From Exophiala sp. HKRS030 (taxonomy: Eukaryota > Ascomycota > Eurotiomycetes > Chaetothyriales > Herpotrichiellaceae), in NCBI GenBank assembly GCA_023897205.1, contig JAHWDD010000006.1, positions 2,728,001 to 2,792,000 on the forward strand: a stretch of DNA of 64,000 nt, read 5' to 3'. Below, piece after piece: positions 44,777 through 56,373 of the stretch. The notes beneath the pieces are model-generated. The model saw only the letters and a list, made by a program, of their open reading frames with translations, was not told where the DNA came from and ran no database searches. A program made the translations under genes and the position numbers. Numbering within the stretch: position 1 is the first letter of the stretch; each line of letters begins with the position of its first letter.

Positions 44777-46105
44777 TCAGCCTTTCACAGCAGCCTCCGC
44801 GGCCTCGGTCGACTCGTTGACCTGTTCGGCCCAGCTGCCTCCTCCCCCTCCTCCTCCGCCCGCAGCATCACCTGGGGACTTGAGAGCATCTGACGCCCAG
44901 CGTTTCGGTTTGGGGGTGTGATCTGGATCCTTGTTTTGTTGTGATGCCGCTGTCGCCGCTGGCGTCGCCGTGCCTGTTACACCAGGTAAAGCAGGGAAAT
45001 CCGCCTCCGCGGAAATATCAGGTTGATGCTGGAAGCGGGTGTCGTTATCGTTGCCAAAAGCCCCCCTGCCACCCCTACCGCCTCTACCGCCTCTACCACC
45101 CCTACCACGTCCCCGATCGCCACCTCTGCCCCGTCCTTGCCCTTGCCCCCTACCCCTATCATCATGCCATTCATATTGTCGTAAGTCATCCTTTTCACTA
45201 TCATACTGCTGCTGCGGCGTGAAACCTTCCTTATACCCTCTACGAGCACCTCTGGTGCCAGTAGCAGTGGTGCGGAAATCTTCCTCATTCTTACCCGCAT
45301 CCCATTCGCGCCCTCCCATGACAGCCATTTTCCTCTGGCGGTGTTTCTCACGCTCGTTATCCATGACTTTGCGCTCTGCGCGTTCATGCGCCCTCTTTTC
45401 CTCGGCCAGACGCTCGCGTTCCTGGAAACTGGCTGCGTCGGCTTGTGCGCGGGCGTGGGCGGCGGCACGGGATTCGGAGCGCTCTTTGGCCTCGGCAAGC
45501 CGGGCTGTGAGTTGTTCTTCTGTGAGCTTGGGTTTGCGCACTCCTCCGGTTGCTGTGCGGTCGCCGCGGACGGCGGGCGGGCGTGGTTTCTGGGCCGGGT
45601 CTTGCGCCGCTACGGGGTCTGTTGTGGTGGTGGAAGTGGTTGTGGGTGTCGTGGTTTCTTCATTTGTTGAGGCTGGGACTGTGCTCTGGCTGTCCTCTCC
45701 CTTGGGCGCTGGTGTTGCTGGTGTTGGTGCAGACGGCTGAACTGGAATCTCTGCTTCTTTGGAAGTAGGATTGACTTGTGTAGACTTTGTGGTTTTGGTG
45801 GCCCATCGAGATTCAGACAAGCCGGGCTTTTTGGGTGCTGCCCCTCCTCTTGTGGACGTAGAGTGACCATCTCGGCCGCGGTTCTTACTGCGGAATCCGG
45901 GGAACGACGGCTCGTTGGCTGCTTGTGCAGCAGGGACAACGGTAGAAAGGTTGGGATCTTTCAGAGGAGGTACTGAGGTTGACTCGGCTTGGACTGGGGC
46001 GGTGGGCGGCGCAAGGTCTTTGACTGGCGAGGGAGGGGCTTCGAAGGGAATGATTTCGTCGTCGAAGAGATCATCGTCTCCTCGAGATTGGGAGAAGTCT
46101 TCCAT
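44777..46105 (-). CDS. RGG-box protein, probably RNA-binding
   Basis: Single exon, 442 residues. The N-terminus is acidic (MEDFSQSRGDDDLFDDEIIPFEAPPSP shortened: MEDFSQSRGDDDLFDDEII). A Pro/Thr-rich linker follows, then a central charged helix (about 190-260: LTEEQLTARLAEAKERSESR and onward) and an RGG/RG-rich stretch (DRGRGRGGRGGRGGRGGRG, about 335-360). Next are SAEADFPALPG, a poly-Gly run and SWAEQV. The mix of acidic start, helix and RGG box suggests an mRNA- or ribosome-associated protein of the Stm1/SERBP1 type, but I cannot assign it to that family. RGG boxes are usual targets of arginine methylation. An antisense frame (45039-45740) is a by-product of its biased composition. Confidence 0.75.
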   Translation of the reverse strand: MEDFSQSRGDDDLFDDEIIPFEAPPSPVKDLAPPTAPVQAESTSVPPLKDPNLSTVVPAAQAANEPSFPGFRSKNRGRDGHSTSTRGGAAPKKPGLSESRWATKTTKSTQVNPTSKEAEIPVQPSAPTPATPAPKGEDSQSTVPASTNEETTTPTTTSTTTTDPVAAQDPAQKPRPPAVRGDRTATGGVRKPKLTEEQLTARLAEAKERSESRAAAHARAQADAASFQERERLAEEKRAHERAERKVMDNEREKHRQRKMAVMGGREWDAGKNEEDFRTTATGTRGARRGYKEGFTPQQQYDSEKDDLRQYEWHDDRGRGQGQGRGRGGDRGRGRGGRGGRGGRGGRGAFGNDNDTRFQHQPDISAEADFPALPGVTGTATPAATAASQQNKDPDHTPKPKRWASDALKSPGDAAGGGGGGGGSWAEQVNESTEAAEAAVKG

Positions 46106-47154
46106 GAGCTCTGCAGAACAAGGGAGAAACGAGGGTCTAAGGTAAGGGAAAGATGTTTAAATAAGGCTAGCAAGATTCGAAATGAAATGGTTTCATATAT
46201 GAGGCTCTTGGTCTGAGGCGAGATTAGGGCATAAGAGGGTAGAGCAAGATGCAAGACTCGAGTTACAACAATCGGTGCTATTGTCAACAATCCTCGGGGC
46301 TTAAAAGATGCGATGCCACTTTGAGTCTCCATGTGCCACGTTTTCCCCCTCAGCCTCGTGTGAATGTCTTGGCGCGGGGCACCCGAGCTACGGGCGGGAG
46401 GGATGTTTTGATGACATTATTGAAAATACGTCTGAGCGTCTGTGTGTCTGGACTCAACAACCTCGAGCCCTTCAGGCATTCATTCTATGCCATACTTCAG
46501 TACTCTATCGCGAGCAACAAATGTACTACTGCTCGTTTTGAGCGCAATCATGCCTCGACTTTTGTGCCCCGCAATCCGATAGTCCCAGACGGCCATTCGA
46601 ACTCAGGCTGGTTCCCAGCAATACCTTCATTGCCTTTTCTCCTCAAGGTGGTGAATCCCTTATCCAGAGACCCTTTTGTCGTGATAAATCTCCAATAACA
46701 CTACCGGCATTGAAGGTTATTTTTGATACAGGCACACATCTTTGCATGGTCCGCTCAAGCTTTCATGCGGCGGCGATCTACAGTCTCGGCATCTGTATAT
46801 CCTCCGCATACACCAAGCTTCATGGCTAGAATCCCGCTTTCACATCAAGGCTGTGAGTCAAAGGCGTAAACGTCGCAGAGAATCTCAAGTCATTCATCTA
46901 GGTGCCCTCAAGATACAGCTGCCCCGTATGGATATCCCCGGCCGCAAGAAGGGTCCGTTTGTCGTCCAAGAGCATCCTCGCCGACAACAACCTAGCGTCG
47001 GATGAGATATAACGAGGCCTCGCTAACAACCGACAATACTCTTACACCTGTTCTCCGGAGTATCCTGTTCTGACCGGTTTCGCAACCTATCTTGATGTGT
47101 ATGAACGCTCAGCGATGGCAGTTTACCTGCTTTTCCACAGGACCGTCCTTGATG
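46106..47154. other. 1-kb intergenic region
   Basis: Upstream of the RGG gene and past the stop of the kinase gene. Short plus-strand frames (46249-46698, 46742-47005) show no recognisable features. No tRNA-like structure seen. Confidence 0.45.
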
Positions 47155-50100
47155 TTAAGAAGATAACTTTCGTTCATCATCGTCCTCGTCATCATCCCAA
47201 GTTGAATTGATACTTCCGAGCAACATCTTCCAGACGTTGCCATTTGCGCTGGTTCTGTCACAGATATCTCGTGGTACCCCTTTGGCCTTTGGTAGGTCTT
47301 CGTCGAGGTATTTCAGGCGTTGCATGCCTACTTCGTCCCTGCCGAAGCGGATGAATTGAATTCCAACCTGTTTGTCAGGAAATTTGTGTTCTTCGAGGCA
47401 ATCGACCACACACTTGATTGCGCGTATAACCCCATCAAGCTGACCAGCACCATCTTGCCATTTGCCATCGGTGAATACGTACAAGCTGATCGGCCGGGTT
47501 TTGGTATTCTTTTTCAGCTTCGCCTGATATGCCTGAAAAATCATGTCCAATCGCCGGGCAAAATTTGACTCGCCTTTGTGTTTCATCTTAGTCGCCATTG
47601 ACACAAGACCGCTCGTATGTCGCAGTTCGTTGTGCTCGTCAGATGTGATGAATCTTAACTCACTGCCATTCGGATCCAGCTCTTTCTTTTTCACCAAGTA
47701 AATAAGGTCTCGAAAAAGTTCAACGACCAGGTGCGAGTATGGGAGCATACTCTCACCATCGTCTAATATGAAGAGCTAATTCCTCATGTCAGCATAATAA
47801 ACCTTACACTTTAGATGACATCTCCACGTACATGATCACGTTGCTTCAGCTCGCCAATCAGTTCTGCCTCATGCGGAAGATGATGCTCTTCTGCTCGCCC
47901 AAGCAGTGGGCGGTTGTGCCTTGAGACTCTTGTCCTATCGGCCCAACGCTTAAGTTCTTCGACGGTCAGCACTTTGGAACGCCTCTCCTTTCTATTCTCG
48001 ACGGCAGGTGGCCTGCCACCTGAATTCCGTCCCATGGCGTCAGATCTGAAGGACGAAACTGTTTGTGCCTGCAGCGGGGTGTTAAGACTAGCAAAAACCC
48101 CGCTGTTGTCATCGAGCGGTTGATTTTGTCCGGCGACTGCGGTGCTCGATAATACTGATGATCCATTGCTTGCACGGACCATTTGCTCCCTTTCTGAATG
48201 CATGGTTGCATAAGAGTGCCTATAACTTGACCCAGGTGATCGAGCTGCATGCTGGTCAGATGGAAAAATCCCGCCATCATCGTAACCCTGTGACTGCACT
48301 GAATTCAGTGACTCTCGATTGCATTTGGTCCCAGCTGCTGTGCTTTCGGTAGGCATGCTATCGGGACTGTGGGCGAATATGAGCGTCGTCCTTGACTCTG
48401 GTCTTTGTTGATTTGTCGAACTTTCGTCGTGAGGAGGTGTCAGTACTTCAGTTGGGAAGCTTTCGCGGGTTCGATGATGACCCTGGTGATCGAGTGGTCG
48501 ATTGGGTGGAGTGTGAGGAGGGCTGTAATTCAAACCTTGCGTTTCTATAGCAGCAGGTGCGGTCTGTAACCGCTTTAGAGAGGCCTTCGGCTTGATACTG
48601 GCTTGGTTTCGTCCAAAATCTACAACCTTTTCGGACCATGCCACAACTTGAGGCGCAATGGCGCGAATTTTGGGTTTGTCGAACATAAACTTGAGTAGTT
48701 CTTTCCAGATGATGTCGGTGACATGGTCTCCAGTGGCACGCCTGTCTGGCAGCGACTTTGTATGAATCTGTTCAACTGTATCAAGTAGCTCTCCATACTT
48801 GTCGTGAAAGCACGCGCCGAGGGAATTGTCCGATTTGGCGGCTTCATTCTGTCGTGCGGTTCTGTATTTCACCAATCCATGCTGCCACCCATCCACTATC
48901 CAGACATTGACTTCGCTGTATACGCAAGCGAGCGACCAGATGTCAATGGCCTGCGTGATGGAAGGACGAAAGTTGCTCGTTGGAGATTGACCCAAGTTGC
49001 ATTCTGGCGCCCCTGATAAAAGTTGGCCGCTGCTTCTAGGAAATGTGAAAAAGGTGACTTACTATAAGCTCGAGCGCCCTGGGTGTCCTGACCCCTTACA
49101 CCGATTCGACCGTCCAGAACAGCAGTGAAATGACTCAATCCCAGATCGGCGAGCATGAACCGGACTTGATAAGGGTTTTCTCTATTTCCCACAACCAGAA
49201 TATTGGCAGGCTTTATGTCCTGGTGCCACCTTCTCGGGATTAGTATCGGCTCCTGGTTTACCGGATAGCAATCTGATTGGAAATTCCACTTACCCACGAA
49301 AGATTTTGGGACGCGAGTCACTGGGTAGCTCTCGATCGGGACCTGGGTCATGAATCCGAACCAATGCATGACTTAATTGGAATATATTTTCCCATAAATC
49401 TAGAATGTCATGTTGAGTTCTGGGTGGTGGCGTATCCTCGAAGTAATCTTCGAGTGTACCCAGGTTGGCGTACTCGAGGATGACATGGAAACTATCGTTC
49501 TGTTTGAAAGCCCCGTGAAAGCCAATGAGGTTGGGGATATGGCCGCCAGACCTACCAAGTCTTTGGAATGCCTCGACTTCAGCCTCAAAATATCTTTCGG
49601 CTCGAACTTCGTGATATGACTTGATGACATATTCGTGGGAGTGATCCTGTCGCGAAGTCAGATTTTGAATTTCAAGAAGTAATGACCGTGGGCATACATG
49701 CTCCGAGGAAGCGGATTGATTGAATCGGGCAAGCTTATCATATTCGGGATGAACCGTGACCTTGTGTACCACTGCACTTGTACCTCGTTGTTTGTCTAAT
49801 TTCTCCATTTTGCAGATGGGGAGAATTCGATCTCTTTCCAGCTTGAGATATTCGAGGTCGAAGGTCAAATGCTTCGCACAAAACTGCCACTGTACTCGGC
49901 AGAAGTCATCAAAGAAAGTCTGGTTATTGGGCAACTTCGGAAATAAACTGCGGGCTTCCGGCCCAAATGGTAACCGTCGATCAAGCAGACGGTCATCGGT
50001 AACGAAGGAGTTCACGTATTTGGCTTGTCCAATGATAACCAGGATGGAGAAAATCTTCGGGCATCTCTGCGCAACGGTCTGAGCAGCCACAGTCACAGAA

Positions 50101-50342
50101 GACCCAGCAGATGCCGATGCAACCAGTCTCTGGACCTTTGTGAAATCGCTGGCCGGGGTAACATCGAAGTACTCTTGAACCGCACTTTTAGGAAGGAATT
50201 TGGCATTTCGAAATTGCCCGCTTTCGAAGATGACGCCAGTACAGCTCTTGTCGTCGACCCATGTGAGAAAATCCTGGACAATGAGGTCTGTGGAGGGGAT
50301 GCGAGGTGGATCGTCGAGGAAGTTGTCTGGCACCCACGCCAT
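47155..50342 (-). CDS. Protein kinase fused to a C-terminal vWA-like domain, four exons
   Basis: Exons 50342-49294, 49229-49063, 49012-47832 and 47775-47155; introns 64, 50 and 56 bases. The total of 3018 bases gives 1005 residues in consistent phase. The first in-frame ATG is at 50342 (MAWVPDNFL). An N-terminal region of about 200 residues, of a kind often seen in fungus-specific kinases, precedes the kinase: YVIK (Lys241), catalytic loop WHQDIKPANIL (Asp354), ADLG (Asp378, in place of DFG) and YRAPE (405-409). The catalytic residues are present, so activity is likely. A Ser/Pro-rich linker (about 480-740) leads to a vWA-like domain from residue 800: LFILDDGESM, with a degenerate MIDAS (D-x-G-x-S for DxSxS), then FTDGKWQDGAG and a QFIRFG strand. 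Function unknown; the architecture resembles lineage-specific signalling proteins. Confidence 0.82.
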
Positions 50343-50893
50343 CGATGTCAATCAATAAAGCAAAGGCAGTGTCGCACGACAAAGCGCAAGATTGCGCAGT
50401 CCTGCAAGTCTCAACGAAAAGAGAGGATAGCTAGGGCTCAGAGGGATCAAATGAGAAAGAGTGATAAGAGATCAGGCTGGGGACCAGAGGCTGCGCATTG
50501 CCTTGCGGTCGAAATATATGTCACTAGTTCTGGGCGGGTCACCACCATGCGAGAAATGAACTTCCCACCAAGCATTGCGCTAAGATGAGGCTGATTGGAT
50601 TGGCGACAGGCATGGTATTGCGAGAAACAGCCTCTTCGATCGCCTTGCAGGGGCTGGGCTTTGTTGGTCGAGTTCTGCCCCTCACTCATTGGTACCAGTG
50701 TCGCACTGCCCTGAGTGAGAGAAGTATGCATCGATCAGCCTTACGCATGATTACTTCTTGGAGTTAAGCCAATAAGCCGGATGTGGTCTGTACTTCGAAG
50801 TGTTGTAGCTTTCGAATCTCCATCTTGGAACGAAGTGTCTCGTTTATCACGTTTGTCATTACTTAATCGCAAACCGTCTCAAGAGATGTTACA
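50343..50893. other. Kinase-gene upstream region
   Basis: 551 bases between the kinase start and the possible small gene. No convincing coding sequence; a long plus-strand frame overlapping the kinase's first exon is a shadow. Confidence 0.4.
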
Positions 50894-51233
50894 TTATAGT
50901 TCAACACCAAGGGACACAAGGGTATTCGTAGGCTGGTATTGCGTCATCTCACCGAAATGGTTCGCGGCTCGGGCCTCAAAATAAGCGTAGCAGTACATGC
51001 GGACAGGCCTGAGCCCATCTCCAGGTCCAGTTCATAAAGGTCCGTGAAAGTGAGAAAGCTTGAGCAGTTGTGCCTCGGCTCTGCTGAACATAATACATCG
51101 TACTTTTGGCGCAGATGACAATATCAATGTATGGTTTCAACCATCTCTGCTCCTGCATGGCAGAGAGGAGTGATGTTCCTTCTTCAACTGTCCATTTCGA
51201 AACGGTGCGTATATCAATGATTCGAGAAGCCAT
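50894..51233 (-). CDS. Possible small spliced gene, 84 residues, unknown
   Basis: An ATG at 51233 opens MASRIIDIRTVSKWTVEEG..., with protein-like composition. A GTACGA donor at 51103 and an acceptor (CCTGGAG) at 51019 give exons 51233-51104 and 51018-50894, together 255 bases, ending ...YFEARAANHFGEMTQY... before a TAA. Without splicing the first frame continues to 50976 (85 residues). I do not recognise the product. The acceptor is weak, and the sequence could equally be a decayed gene piece between two accessory genes. Confidence 0.25.
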
Positions 51234-51418
51234 GACGCGTATCCCACGTCCGTTTCCGTTTTACTCCATCAATACCACGACTTTAAGCCCAGAACTAGAC
51301 TCATCCATTAAAAGGCCAGAGCACAGACACGATGTGACATGAAATAACAATGAACATCGAGGTATGGATAGTCAACGGCTGAAGGAAAAGAGATAACCAG
51401 AACAAGGAAAACGTAAGC

Positions 51419-53908
51419 CTAGAGGGTCGTCACCGTGTTCACTGCTCCCCACCATAGACCAAAGCCTGCAACGAACGTGGCCGCCATTAACGAACAGCTC
51501 AAGCAGAAGAACAGCTTGAGAGCACCAGCGGACAAAGCACCGGAATTGATGGTGGAATCCGAAGGTTCAAATGTCACGATATCCGTGGACATGAGCGTTG
51601 AAACAAAAGTTGCAGGTAGGAAAAAGACTGTCACGACCGTAATGATCCTCACCAAAACAGTCTCGAGCGTAGTCTTGAGCGTCATTTCTTGCATCTGTTT
51701 TGTCATCCTCTCCATGCGAGTGGCAGACTGTTTGGCCTCATCGGCAAACCGATGATTAGCCTGCATTGCCTGGTATTCAACGATCCCGTACAGCAAATCC
51801 TTACATTCGGCTATCAACGTTGACATTGTGTTGGTCCTTTCCACATGAAGCTGAAGGTCGCTCCGGATCGCCTTTACTCGCCTTAAGAAACGGGCGATAT
51901 CTGTCGATATGCTAAGCTTCAACCTTGCTGGTAGATCTGGGTACTGCGGGAGCTGCTCATAGTACTCCTCAATCTGTCTCAGCACTTTGATGTTACTGTT
52001 CAGTACAAGGCTGGCTTCATTAACTCTGATTTCCAAGGCCTGTGCATCTTGAAGTTCTTTGATCTGATATCTCATATTGCGCTCCTCGCCGGATAGCTCA
52101 CCTTGAATCTTGACATCGTATTCAGGAGGAACGTTTGGCGGCTCCTGCGGCTGCTCAGGCTCGTTCACCATAACACTTGCCGGGAGAGGAGTCGTGAGCT
52201 GTGGAGCAGGTACTGGTGTCGAAGCATGCGGCCTTGCAGTACTTTGGCTGTTGAATGTCAATGCCCTGAGCGTTGTTCGTCTTGGTGTTAGGTTGTCCAA
52301 AGGTATATCTGAGGTATGTGCATAGGCCATTGTCTCGCCTGGCACAAACCGTGCTACTTTGTCGACAACTGCACGGCGACGGAGTGGGAGTATTTGTGCT
52401 TCAACGTCATTGAGATACAAGCGCCAATTCTCTCCCGACCATTCGATGACCACTAAGTGGCTGGCAAGGGTGACAGCAAACATCTTCGATGTATCGCGAA
52501 ATGTATCCGAGTCTTTAGCTAGACATGCCTTAGAGACCTCCTTCAATCGATCCCGAATCAAGTCGTTGGCCTTGATGCCAATCCAACAAGCATGCCCGCT
52601 CTCAACATCAAAGGAGTGGAAGATGGCTGCTTGACGACCTGACCACGGCCATTGCAAGTCCGGCTTTGCCTCGAATGTTTTCAAATTATAGGCAATCTGG
52701 AAGTCCCGACCTTTGCGACCAAGCTGACTTATTTCAGTTCGTCCAAGGCCGGGTTCGATGCGGGTGTCATCTCTGAAACCGCTGAAATGAAAATCAAGGT
52801 CATAGACTTTCTGGCCGAAAGCAAACAAGAACTCCAAGAAGCTGGGCAGGACTTGGAGGAAAGTCAAGAGCCACAATGCCATGTCCTGGCTGATGTATAA
52901 GGCATGACGAGCGCTCTCAGCGCCAACGAAGATGAGCGTGCACGGGCTTTCCTTCTGGTATTGGCCTGGAGTGCCTTGAATGGTTTGTTTGAGTTGTCTT
53001 AGCGATGTCGAAAGCACGCTCCGGAAAAGTCGTTGCCCGTTCTCTTCTTGATATCGATATGACTCTACTCGAGATGATATCTCAGGGCAGAATAGCGGCA
53101 TTCCGCTGTTGATGCGTTCGTTGAATCTGCGTGCATAATCTTTGAGGACCGACGGGGACACTGGACCTGGATCGATGAGATTACTTGGGTAATTACTAGC
53201 CTGGTCACAAGAATGTGTAAAACGAGCCAGAGCCATTTCTGCAATCCAGACTAGACATTGATCGATGTCGGAAAGAACATACTTTGCCAACACTAAGGAT
53301 TTCCAGACATTAAATTACAAAATGTGGCGAGCACTGCCCATCAGGCCGAGCTGAAAGCATTCATGACCATGACCAAAAAACGTGGTGGTGGGAGACGGTA
53401 TGGCCAATGTTCCCTGCAATCAAGTGGCGCAGCAGCAAGGCAGACCCTCCCCTCCCGGACTATCTACCAGCATAGTTGACTCTGGTGTTTGAGCTGTTTC
53501 TGCCCAGTGCACCGCCCATTGTCACGGATTACCATCCTTACGGGCGCCCGGTTTGGAGGCTGTTGATCTCGTTCTTCATCGGGTCTCCGTTAGCTGAAGC
53601 AACAAATTTTCGAAGCGGGGCAATTCGCTGCCACTTACGCCGGTCAGGTCACGAGGGACCCAAACTCTCCAGTCGAAGTGTCGGTGCTGTAATATCGTCC
53701 TTTAGTCAAGCAATAAAGTGGCATCGTGAGGCCATTCTAGATAACGGTTCACTGGGAGTCGAGCATTACTTGCCCAGACACTCACCTCGACATAAAAATT
53801 CCAATTTCCAAACTTGGACTTCAGTCTTTGGGCCAGAATCTCCCTCGTCAGGGCGTGATAGTCTGGAATGTAAGCCCAGCGCCATGTTGCGTTCGCATTT
53901 TCAGCCAT
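51419..53908 (-). CDS. CorA-like membrane protein, 5' structure unresolved
   Basis: The main exon, about 53292-51419, encodes some 620 residues and begins after a CTTAG acceptor; its frame has no ATG start. It has long helices (YQIKELQDAQALEIRVNEAS, and coiled coil to about 51690) and two C-terminal membrane segments (about 51670-51590 and 51530-51440), the shape of fungal CorA-like proteins. The first loop reads STLMSTDIVTF, with no GMN motif, so Mg2+ transport is doubtful. Upstream, 53908-53786 looks like the first exon (MAENANATWRWAYIPDYHAL ... FGNWNFYVE, GTGAGT donor). A 48-base exon at 53686-53639 (HRHFDWRVWVPRDLTG, GTAAGT donor) follows. These match the start typical of the group. I could not join 53638 to 53293 without a stop. 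Confidence 0.6.
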
Positions 53909-54974
53909 GCTACGCACGTCAAAACGTCGATGAACACCTCAATCCAGGCTTGGAGATTTTGATGGTCTTCTTGAAAGGGCCACAAGGCGCAAGGTCAGGG
54001 CTATGTTCTGCAAAGATACAGGGAAGAACTTGGAAATTCGTTTTTAAATCAGGCGCTGGGCGGCTTCTTGTCACATTGAATAATCAATCAATCTGTTTGA
54101 CCAGAGCCTCATGGTAGCGACCCTCACCACCAGGTCTGGTGCTCACAACAGGGAGCTCAAGAGTCTCGAATCACCAGCCGTCTCCTGACGCCTAACCCCC
54201 CTCTGCATCGTGACATGTGGAGGATGAAACCCCACCTTTCAGGGGTGCCATCCCACATCACGCCAATAACATTCTGGGCTGTCCTACTGAAGAACAGATA
54301 ACGAGACATTCTTTGTATTACTCTGTAGACAGCACATACAGCAAGGCCAGAGCATAGCCATTACATGAGGCTAATCGAACTGATATTGTCGTGGACAAAC
54401 CGGTTACTTGTCAGGCATTGCGCTTGGTTGATCCGTTGAGGTTGGACGTGGCGAGGTCGTGGTCTGCCTGCATCAGCACACGACAGCCTCCTTGTTTGCA
54501 TGAGACCCAGTGGAAATCAGAGACGAGTCGATCATCATGTTCGATCAGAGGAGCAGACCAATTTGAGGAAGAAAATACAGTTTTTATCCCAATAATCTTG
54601 AGTGGTCTGCATCATCAAGGCGAATTATCGATAGTCGAGCCTTTACATGCCGTCCGTGTCTGTCGTGGAATCTTCAACCTGAAGCCGGCCATGTCAACGA
54701 GATATTGGAGGACCAAAGAAACTTCACGGCGCCAAGACTCTGGGAGCGTTCGAGGCTCTGAAGATTAAGGAGTTCCGCCGAGCGGGACGGATTTTAACTT
54801 TCTCAAGTTGTCAATATAGTCGAACCTCAACACAATTCTATCTTGGGGCATTCTTGACCTTCTGCCATCATCTATTGAACAATACTTTTTGTTGCGTATC
54901 CCATTTGCCAGGGCTATAATACATCGAGCAGCATATGTCAGGGAAACAGTGCTGCATCATCCTATCCAAAACCA
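53909..54974. other. Intergenic, 1.07 kb
   Basis: Between the CorA-like gene start and the OST3 stop. A 125-codon plus-strand frame at 54391-54768 begins with GTG and shows nothing recognisable. Confidence 0.45.
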
Positions 54975-56066
54975 CTAGAATGGAGGCAACCAAAAGGGGT
55001 ATCCTCCATTCTTGATCCGGAAGACACTCATCAAGAAACTGTACATGCCAAAGACAACTGTTGCCCAGATGACCACTGCTAATTGTTGGTTGCGGGGATC
55101 CTTGATCCGAGGCACCCGCAAAGCCAGATTGATGGCCCCGAAGGCGAGAAGAGCGTCTGTACTCGTATTAGCACTCAACTATAAGATCTGGCTTTCTTGG
55201 TGAACTTACACATGGCAGCGACGATCTGCGTCTCCATTCCGAACTGATTCTGGAACCCTCCAGCAAAATAAGAGATGCCACCACGACCATTTCCAGCAAC
55301 ATATGGTGTTTTGCGGATGTGATTGAACATATGGCCACTAGTGAAGAGAAGGATCAATATCAGACTGACACCAGACCATAAGTTTCTGTTCTGAATAATC
55401 GGCAGGATATAAGGGTATGCCACAGTCAAAAAGGTGAAAATGCCTAAGATGATGGTAACAGTGGCTCCAATACGCCCATAGTTGATCGGTCGGACGACAT
55501 TAGGATAGTTTCCGGCGGGCAATTGTCTTGTGATCCAGCCATGAATATCTTCCGCACTTTGAGGCCCTAGGAAGTCGAATCGTATAGGTGCTCCATCAGA
55601 TTTGGCGTTGGGTCCGACAGTTGGTGGGAAGAATAAAAGGACAGGTGCGGTTTGTAATTGCAGCTGTTTCTCGTATTAGCCAGGTCCGACAGCATGTTCT
55701 CTGGTGCCATCTAACCTTCATGAAAATGTTCCTGCCCTGGTCAAAGTCAATTGTACCAAATAACACTCGATGTTGGCCGTTTTTGTCCGCTCGGTGCCAA
55801 CTGCTCCCGAGGATCTTCCAATCTTTGTCAAAGTCTCGGCATATTCCACATGCATATTTTGCATCTCGAGCCGTCAGCAGTACAGCAACTGAGTAATCCC
55901 GAGGAGCAGCAGTCAAATCGGTGTAACCCCTTTCATCGAGTTCGACAGGCACGGATGAGGCTTGCTTGGCCAGGTAACTATCGAACTTGGACGTTGACGG
56001 AGCCTTCTTCGCAGAGACTGCCGTCAGGGAAAGGGCTGTAAGTGCCAGGAACTTGAGGAAATGCAT
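54975..56066 (-). CDS. OST3: Oligosaccharyltransferase subunit Ost3/Ost6
   Basis: Three exons, 56066-55716, 55663-55210 and 55156-54975; introns 52 and 53 bases; 328 residues. The start is the ATG at 56066 (MHFLKFLALTALSL...), a signal peptide ending near residue 19. A lumenal thioredoxin-like domain holds the redox motif Cys73-Gly-Ile-Cys76 and the strand APVLLFFPPT. Four membrane helices follow (for example VTIILGIFTFLTVAYPYILP and WSGVSLILILLFTSGHMFN), the last in exon 3. Known role: Ost3/Ost6 are alternative OST subunits in the ER that hold substrate polypeptides by mixed disulfides to aid N-glycosylation of Cys-rich sites. Filamentous fungi usually have one such gene, so the OST3 name covers both. 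Confidence 0.93.
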
Positions 56067-56373
56067 TGCCGCCACAGGATATGAGGGAGCGGCGAAGAGG
56101 TGGAATTTGTCTGCGCTGTAGTGATGATACTCTCAACTTGGGGACGACTTGTCAATCGTGGCCTCAACTCCGTCCACTGCTTCTCCGCATTGTTAGGCAC
56201 GTGATTTTGGAGGAAGCGCTGGAACCACTCTATGCTTCTCTGTAGTAAATGTCACGTGAGGTAATCATGCCAACGATGACTACCCAAGATCCGTGTGAGT
56301 TATTCTGACCTCTCCTCTATGCTGTATAGTTTATGTATCTGTTCTATATGACTCTATCTCGGAAGCCCATATC
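56067..56373. other. Short intergenic region, OST3 upstream
   Basis: 307 bases between the OST3 start and the thioesterase stop, which lie head-to-tail. Nothing distinctive seen. Confidence 0.5.

Noticed and set aside
45039..45740. 233-codon antisense frame with Pro-rich start
   Set aside because: Exact antisense of the RGG repeat and charged helix of the 44777-46105 gene.
47155..53908. NLR-type or HET-domain gene cluster
   Set aside because: No NACHT, NB-ARC, HET or repeat domain is visible; only the kinase-vWA and CorA-like proteins.
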